From positions 15,586-79,585 of the forward strand of contig DASZDK010000063.1 in the NCBI GenBank assembly GCA_035942035.1: 64,000 nt of DNA, given 5' to 3'. The notes under the pieces were generated by a model. That model was not told where the DNA came from. It made no database searches and worked only from the letters and a program-made list of their open reading frames with translations. Below are positions 59,372 through 64,000 of the stretch, one piece after another (within the stretch, counting starts at the first letter, position 1; every line of letters begins with the position of its first letter). The position numbers and the translations under genes were made by a program. Origin of the DNA: JAHWJR01 sp035942035. GTDB taxonomy: Bacteria; Actinomycetota; Acidimicrobiia; Acidimicrobiales; CADCSY01.

Positions 59372-60079
59372 TCAGCCGAGGTACCAGGTGAGGATGGGGC
59401 GGCCCACCAGCACGGCCAGCACCGCCCCGCCGGCGAGGAAGGGAGCGAAGGGCACGTGGTCGGTGCGCTTGCGCACGCCGAGGGCGATCAGCACCACGCC
59501 GCCCACGGCCCCGAGCAGGAACCCGAGGAACAGCCCGAGCACCACGTGGGCCCAGCCGAGCCAGCCCAGGTAGAGGCCCAGCACCAGCGAAAGCTTGACG
59601 TCGCCCATGCCCATGCCCCGGGGGGAGATTAGGTTGATCACCAGCAGGCCGGCACCGGCGGCCACGGCGCCGAGCACCGCCCGGCCCAGGGAAGCCCACC
59701 GATCGTCGAGCAGGGCGACGGCGGCGAGCAGGGGCACGGATGCGACCAGTGTCCAGGCGATGATCCGGTTGGGCACGATGTAGTGCTCCAGGTCGATGAC
59801 CGCCACGGCCAGCAGGGCGGCGAAGAAGACCAGGAAGCCGGGCAACACCCAGTCGGCGCCGAAGCGCAGGGCAGCGGCGGCGAAGAGCACCGCGGTGGCC
59901 ACCGGTACCGCCGGCGAGCTGGGACGCTGCGAGCGCGGTGGCAGCCCTCCTCGCCGGAGCAGGCGCTTGAGCGCCGGCGCCACCGCCTCCCGCCGGGGCA
60001 CCAGCTCGACCACCACGGTCAGCAGGGAGCCGGCGACCAGGCCGGCCAGGGCACAGGCCACGACGAGGAAGACGCTCAC
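59372..60079 (-). CDS. Prepilin peptidase (A24), peptidase domain only
   Basis: 235 residues from GTG 60079, about seven hydrophobic segments. Catalytic aspartates in VAVIDLEHYIVPNR and in GMGMGDVKLSLVLG. The N-terminal methylation domain is short and lacks the CxxC zinc cysteines. It would process type IV pilin or Tad pilin leaders. Position upstream of aroC is seen in other Actinobacteria. Confidence 0.9.
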   Translation of the reverse strand: MSVFLVVACALAGLVAGSLLTVVVELVPRREAVAPALKRLLRRGGLPPRSQRPSSPAVPVATAVLFAAAALRFGADWVLPGFLVFFAALLAVAVIDLEHYIVPNRIIAWTLVASVPLLAAVALLDDRWASLGRAVLGAVAAGAGLLVINLISPRGMGMGDVKLSLVLGLYLGWLGWAHVVLGLFLGFLLGAVGGVVLIALGVRKRTDHVPFAPFLAGGAVLAVLVGRPILTWYLG

Positions 60080-60230
60080 CGCCGGTCATGCTGCCAGCAT
60101 CAGGGCCGACCGGTACGGCACCATGGAGCGACCGCGCCATCACCCACCGTGCCCGAAGACTTGGTTTGGGCGCCTCGGGTATGGGGTAGTAGTGCTGGTT
60201 CCGCTGATACCCACGGTCTAGGGTCCGCGG

Positions 60231-60788
60231 ATGGCCGAACCGACGCCTGTGCCTCGGCTCTACGCCGAGCTGGTGGGCGCCGGTGCCCCGCCGGCCGCAC
60301 CGGCCATGGTCGCCCTGCTGGCGATCCCACTCACCCTGGCGCTCCTCGGGATCTCCGTCCTCGCCGCCAGCGGCGCCGACGGCCCCGGCCTGGGCCGGGC
60401 CGAGCCGCCAGCCGACCCGCTGAGCAGCGTCCGGGGGATCGTCGTCGACACCAACATCGCCGGTGCCCTGGAGGCCCTGCTCGCCGCCGCCGAGGCCGAC
60501 GGCATCGTGCTCACCGGCTCCGGACACCGCCACCCCGCCCACCAGATCGAGCTGCGCCGGGCGCACTGCGGCGGCACCGAGTACGCCATCCACCACGCGC
60601 CATCATCGGCGTGCTCGCCACCGACGGCCCGCCCCGGCACCTCCATGCACGAGCACGGGCTGGCCATCGACTTCGCCGACTGCGCCCCGGTCACCCCGTG
60701 CTTCCAGTGGCTCTCGGCCCACGCCGGCGCCTACGGCTTCTTCAACCTGCCCTCCGAGCCCTGGCACTGGAGTACGACGGGACGATGA
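60231..60788 (+). CDS. VanY-like D-Ala-D-Ala carboxypeptidase family protein
   Basis: 185 residues. One N-terminal membrane anchor (MVALLAIPLTLALLGISVLAA) and an external M15B domain with zinc motifs SMHEHGLAIDF and the C-terminal EPWHW. The conserved Arg region is HCGGTEYAIHH. Acts on peptidoglycan stems. Alone on the plus strand, convergent with the sigma factor gene with a 48-bp gap. A likely promoter lies at 60160-60225. Confidence 0.87.
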   Translation: MAEPTPVPRLYAELVGAGAPPAAPAMVALLAIPLTLALLGISVLAASGADGPGLGRAEPPADPLSSVRGIVVDTNIAGALEALLAAAEADGIVLTGSGHRHPAHQIELRRAHCGGTEYAIHHAPSSACSPPTARPGTSMHEHGLAIDFADCAPVTPCFQWLSAHAGAYGFFNLPSEPWHWSTTGR

Positions 60789-60836
60789 GTCGTCGGTGGT
60801 CGACGTCCGCTCCTCGGGGGGTCGTGGCCCGATGGT

Positions 60837-62087
60837 CTACTCGGCGGCGCGGTCCCGCTGGTCGCTGAGGAAGCGTCGCTCGACGGCGTTGGCGGTGAGC
60901 TCCAGGGCCCGGTCGTAGGCGGCGATGGCCTCTGCGGTGCGGCCGGCGCGGGCGAGGAGGTCGGCGTGGGCGGCATGGTAGGGCTGGTAGCCGTCGAGCA
61001 CGCCGTGGTCGACGGTGTCGAGGGCGGTGAGCCCGGCGTGCGGGCCGTGGAGCTCGGCGATGGCGACGGCGCGGTTGAGGGCCACGACGGCATTGGGCCG
61101 CAGGGCGTGAAGCTGGTCGTAGAGCGCGACGACCTCTGACCAGTCGGTGACATCGGTCGTGGGCGCGTCGGCGTGGACGGCGGCGATGGCGGCCTGGACC
61201 TGGAACGGGCCGGGTTGGTTGCGACGCAGGCAGACACGGACCAGCGCATGGCCCTCGGCGATGAGGTCGAGGTCCCACCGTGACCGGTCCTGGTCGGCGA
61301 GGCGCACCATCGAGCCGTCGGCGGCGACCCGGGCCGGTCGGCGGGCGTCGGTCAGGACCATGAGCGCGAGCAGCCCGAGCACCTCTGGTTCGTCCGGCAT
61401 CAGCTCCACCAGGACCCGACCGAGCCGGATGGCCTCGGCGCCGAGGTCGGTGCGCACCAGGCCGCCACCGGAGGTGGCGGTGTGGCCCTCGGTGAAGACG
61501 AGGGCGATGGCGTTGAGCACGGCGTGCAGGCGGTCGGGCAGCTCGCCGGCGTGGGGGATGCGGAAGGGGGCGTGGTTGTCCCGCAACTTGCGCTTGGCCC
61601 GCACCAGGCGCTGGGCCATGGTCGCTTCGGGCACCAGGAAGGCGCGGGCGATCTCGGGGACCTCCAGCCCACCGAGCAAGCGGAGGGTCAGGGCGACCTG
61701 GGCGTCGGGGCCGAGGGCGGGGTGGCAGCACAGGAACATCAGGCGGAGCTGGTCGTCGGCGACCACGTCGACGAAGTCGTCCTGGCCATCCAGCTCGGGT
61801 CGATCGTCGGGCCTCATTTCGTCGTGGTGAAGTCGGGAGGCGGCGAGGTGGCGGTCGGCTCTGGTCGCCTCCCGGCGGAGCCGGTCAATGGCCCGGTTGC
61901 GGGCCGTGGTGGTGATCCAGCCACCGGGGTTCGGGGGGATGCCCGTGACCGGCCATCGTTCGGCGGCGATGGCGAACGCCTCGGCGACGGCGTCCTCCGC
62001 CAGGTCGAGGTCGCCGAGGACGCGGACCAGGGTGGCGGTACAGCGCCCCACCTCCCGGCGGTAGAGGGCGGCCAGCTCGTCATTCAC
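60837..62087 (-). CDS. ECF42-type RNA polymerase sigma factor
   Basis: 416 residues from GTG 62087. Sigma-2 region near the N-terminus (YRREVGRCTATLVRVLGD, WITTTARNRAIDRLRRE), sigma-4 region (LLGGLEVPEIARAFLVPEATMAQRLVRAKRKL in parts), then a ~200-residue helical, TPR-like extension ending RFLSDQRD. The long C-domain replaces an anti-sigma factor in this group. GTGAATGA overlaps the DGPF gene stop, matching the known ECF42-DGPF pairing. Confidence 0.93.
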   Translation of the reverse strand: MNDELAALYRREVGRCTATLVRVLGDLDLAEDAVAEAFAIAAERWPVTGIPPNPGGWITTTARNRAIDRLRREATRADRHLAASRLHHDEMRPDDRPELDGQDDFVDVVADDQLRLMFLCCHPALGPDAQVALTLRLLGGLEVPEIARAFLVPEATMAQRLVRAKRKLRDNHAPFRIPHAGELPDRLHAVLNAIALVFTEGHTATSGGGLVRTDLGAEAIRLGRVLVELMPDEPEVLGLLALMVLTDARRPARVAADGSMVRLADQDRSRWDLDLIAEGHALVRVCLRRNQPGPFQVQAAIAAVHADAPTTDVTDWSEVVALYDQLHALRPNAVVALNRAVAIAELHGPHAGLTALDTVDHGVLDGYQPYHAAHADLLARAGRTAEAIAAYDRALELTANAVERRFLSDQRDRAAE

Positions 62088-62430
62088 CCTGCATGGGGCG
62101 CAGCTCCACCGGCCCCTCGGTGGCGGTCGCCGCTTGCCGGGCCCAGTCCAGGGCCGCATCGAGGTGCGGGGCCTCGATGACCCAGAACCCTCCCATCTGC
62201 TCCTTGGTCTCGGCGTAGGGGCCATCGGTGATCGACACGCTGCCGCTGCCGGGCCGGATGACCGTTGCCGAGGAGGCGGGCTGCAGGCCGGCGCCGAAGA
62301 CCCAGGCGCCCGCCTCCTCCAGCTTGGCGTTGAGGGCACCGACCTGGCCGACCATCCTCTGGGCCTCGGGCGTGCTGAAGTCCAACTCGTACTCGTCGTC
62401 ATGCCATACCGAGAGCAGGTACTGAGCCAT
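62080..62430 (-). CDS. DGPF-domain (YCII-related) protein
   Basis: 116 residues from ATG 62430, with AGGAGG 8 nt before it. Signature DGPYAETKEQMGGFWVIEA (the DGPF motif), GAGLQPASSA and a YCII-like ferredoxin fold. Encoded upstream of, and overlapping, the ECF42 sigma factor; DGPF proteins are functional partners of that group. Confidence 0.93.
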   Translation of the reverse strand: MAQYLLSVWHDDEYELDFSTPEAQRMVGQVGALNAKLEEAGAWVFGAGLQPASSATVIRPGSGSVSITDGPYAETKEQMGGFWVIEAPHLDAALDWARQAATATEGPVELRPMQGE

Positions 62431-62443
62431 CAGAGTTTCCTCC

Positions 62444-62465
62444 TGTGTCTTTGTGTCTTTGTGTC
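62444..62465. repeat. 8-bp tandem repeat upstream of the DGPF gene
   Basis: Unit tgtgtctt occurs 2.75 times, ending within the Shine-Dalgarno zone of the DGPF gene. Slippage could change the SD context or promoter spacing. Confidence 0.6.
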
Positions 62466-62636
62466 GTTCGGATGTCGGTCGGCGGTGCCGTGTGCACCGC
62501 TCACCTTCACCACGAACGGGGTGGGCGGAATCGACATGCTCGTCTGAGGAATCTTCGATCGTCAGCTTCTGAGCAGAAAGGACTGTGAGAGAGCAGGTTC
62601 TGCTTGCGCCGGTATTCGAACACGTCCGATAGCGGC

Positions 62637-63057
62637 ATGGTGCTGGATGACCTGAAGTCGGCTCTGGACCAGGTGTGCGGCACCGATCCGGCGGCGCTGC
62701 CGGATGGCGAGTCGATCGTCGAGCTGCACCGGTGCCTGTCCTGCCTGGAGGCGGCCACCACCCGGGCGGTGGCCAGCTTCGACGCCCGCCGGGAGTGGGA
62801 CGCCGACGGAGCCCGTTCGGCGGCGGCGTGGCTCACTGGGCGCTGCCGGTTGCCGCGGCAGGCCGCCCGGCGCCGGGTTCGGCTGGGCCGGGTGCTGCGC
62901 CACCTGCCGGCGACCGAGCGTGCCTGGCTGGCCTGAGGTGGGCGAGGCTAGGTGGCGGCGCTGGTGCCGGTGCGCACGCCGGCCACCGACGCTGCGCTGA
63001 CCGACGACGAGGAGATGCTGGTGGGCCAGGCCTCGAGCTTGCGCTACGACCACTTCA
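62637..63057 (+). pseudogene. Decayed DUF222 / 13E12-repeat HNH protein
   Basis: From ATG 62637, ~100 codons match the DUF222 N-terminal domain (HRCLSCLEAATTRAVASFD, AAAWLTGRCRLPRQAARRRVRLGR in parts). A TGA at 62934 ends this frame. Family sequence continues (VRTPATDAALTDDEEMLVGQA, SLRYDHFT) after two small deletions that compensate each other, then is cut where the aroE 3' end begins. The C-terminal HNH nuclease domain is missing. A dead remnant of a family that is multicopy in Actinobacteria. Confidence 0.8.
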
Positions 63058-63888
63058 CCGCCCGACCAGCTCAGCCGCCACCGCCTTCTTCATCTGCGTC
63101 ACGGGAGCCGGCCGCCCGGTCCACAGCTCGAAGGCCAGCGCTGCCTGGTGGACCAGCATGCCCACCCCGTTGGCCGTGGCCGCGCCCTGGCCGCCGGCAG
63201 CCAGCAGCAGGGCCGTGACCCGGGGCTGGTAGACCACGTCGACCACCACCTGGCGCGGCCCCAGCCAGGACGGCTCCAGCCCCAGGGGCAACTCGTCGGA
63301 CACCGGCGTGGTGTTCACCACCAGGTCGGCCCCCTCGGCGTCGGCCACCCCGCCCGCCCGACCGGCGCGCCCGGCGAGAGCGGCGGCGATCGCCGCCTGC
63401 TCGGCGCGGCGGGCGACCACGGTGACCTCGGCGGCGCCGGCCGCCCCCAGGGCTCGCACCACGGCTCGGGCCGTGCCGCCGGCACCCAGCACCAGGCACC
63501 GTCGGCTGGCGGGGTCGAAGCCGTGCTCGGCCCGCAGCGACGCCACGAAGCCGTCCCCGTCGGTGTTGTGCCCGACCAGAGCCTCACCCTCCCGCGCCAC
63601 GGTGTTGACCGCACCCAGCTCCGCCGCCACCGGCGAGAGCCGGTCGACGGCCTGGGCCACGCCGGCCTTGTGGGGCATGGTGACGTTGAGGCCCGCGAGC
63701 CCCAGCGACCGCATGGCCCCCACCGCTGCCGCCGCCTCACCGGCCGGCACCTCGAAGGCGAGGTACACCCAGTCGAGCCCCGTGGCCCGGAAGGCAGCGT
63801 TGTGGATGGCCGGCGACAGCGAGTGCCGCACCGGGTCGCCGATCACTCCCGCCAGGCGGGTGGACCCGCCCGGTCGCCACGTCGTCAT
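63055..63888 (-). CDS. aroE: Shikimate dehydrogenase
   Basis: 277 residues from ATG 63888. Substrate site VIGDPVRHSLSPAIHNAAF, NVTMPHK, HNTDGDGF; NADP site VLGAGGTARAVV; ANGVGMLVHQAA at the end. Fourth step of the shikimate pathway. Immediately downstream of mltG, the common order, but separated from aroC by ~3.7 kb. Confidence 0.96.
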   Translation of the reverse strand: MTTWRPGGSTRLAGVIGDPVRHSLSPAIHNAAFRATGLDWVYLAFEVPAGEAAAAVGAMRSLGLAGLNVTMPHKAGVAQAVDRLSPVAAELGAVNTVAREGEALVGHNTDGDGFVASLRAEHGFDPASRRCLVLGAGGTARAVVRALGAAGAAEVTVVARRAEQAAIAAALAGRAGRAGGVADAEGADLVVNTTPVSDELPLGLEPSWLGPRQVVVDVVYQPRVTALLLAAGGQGAATANGVGMLVHQAALAFELWTGRPAPVTQMKKAVAAELVGR

Positions 63889-63910
63889 CCGGGCACGACC
63901 GGTGCCCTGC

Positions 63911-64000
63911 TCACGGGTTCACGCCCTTGGCCTTGGCCTCGGCGATGCGCCGGTTGTGCTCCTCGTTGGTGGTGGAGAAGGCATGGGTGCCGTCCTCCTC
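63911..64000 (-). CDS. mltG: Endolytic transglycosylase MltG, C-terminal end
   Basis: Only the last 29 codons and TGA are in the window. The tail DGTHAFSTTNEEHNRRIAEA is the family C-terminus (DGxHxFxxTxxEH). The gene continues beyond the right edge. Adjacent to aroE as in other Actinobacteria. Confidence 0.8.
   Translation of the reverse strand, partial: EEDGTHAFSTTNEEHNRRIAEAKAKGVNP

Overview
The window is about 73% GC by eye and reads as chromosomal DNA of an actinobacterium, most likely of class Acidimicrobiia. The evidence is gene content: an actinobacterial integration host factor (mIHF) next to gmk and rpoZ, a DUF4193 protein, a PriA without a Walker A motif, an ECF42 sigma factor with its DGPF partner, and the order mltG-aroE / aroC-K-B-Q / efp-nusB / pyr / mihF-gmk-rpoZ-coaBC-metK-priA. 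The class assignment is inference. I see no rRNA, tRNA or CRISPR array.

Layout. 1-9.5 kb holds a BrkB-type membrane protein fragment, a YjbQ enzyme, small stress or repair-type proteins (BON, Nudix, GNAT, DUF4193), a LysM-transglycosylase and a two-domain ThyX-like flavoenzyme. 9.6-17.1 kb has a DUF72 protein and a tightly overlapping minus-strand operon infC-rpmI-rplT-rRNA methyltransferase-sensor kinase-pheS-pheT. 17.3-21.5 kb has two small conserved proteins and a polar amino-acid ABC transporter (ATPase, lipoprotein, two permeases). 21.5-29.1 kb is a minus-strand chain def-fmt-rsmB / moaB / ribD-ribE-ribBA-ribH-hisG plus a cold-shock-like gene, in which adjacent genes often share stop and start bases. 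29.4-39.4 kb is a mixed-strand block (animal-type haem peroxidase, MFS plus siderophore-interacting protein, RF3, two methyltransferases, AzlCD) that carries a 2.6-kb insertion sequence with a lower-GC passenger gene. 39.4-60 kb is a long minus-strand housekeeping run: priA, metK, coaBC, rpoZ, gmk, mihF, pyrF, pyrD, carB, carA, pyrC, pyrB, pyrR, nusB, efp, an aminopeptidase, aroQ, aroB, aroK, aroC and a prepilin peptidase. 60-64 kb has a VanY-like peptidase, the ECF42/DGPF pair, a dead DUF222 gene, aroE and the end of mltG.

How the genes fit together: chorismate synthesis (aroE, C, K, B, Q), UMP synthesis (carAB, pyrB, C, D, F under pyrR), riboflavin synthesis (ribD, E, BA, H) and translation (infC, rplT, rpmI, pheST, efp, def, fmt, prfC, rsmB) dominate. 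Translational coupling through 4-8 nt overlaps is the rule.

Most worth a second look: (1) a probable PyrR-binding loop abutting the pyrR Shine-Dalgarno, with an intrinsic terminator inside the first codons of pyrR; (2) a 33-codon ORF that exactly fills the carA-carB gap (TGATG ... TAGATG); (3) a complete soluble histidine kinase spliced by 4-nt overlaps into the ribosomal protein/PheRS operon; (4) an IS5-like element inserted exactly at a methyltransferase stop codon (CTAG duplicated), with a passenger gene and a nonsense codon in its transposase; (5) several genes (infC, fmt, priA, an ABC permease, a methyltransferase) whose conserved N-termini can be translated only from AUA, AUC or CUG-type starts.
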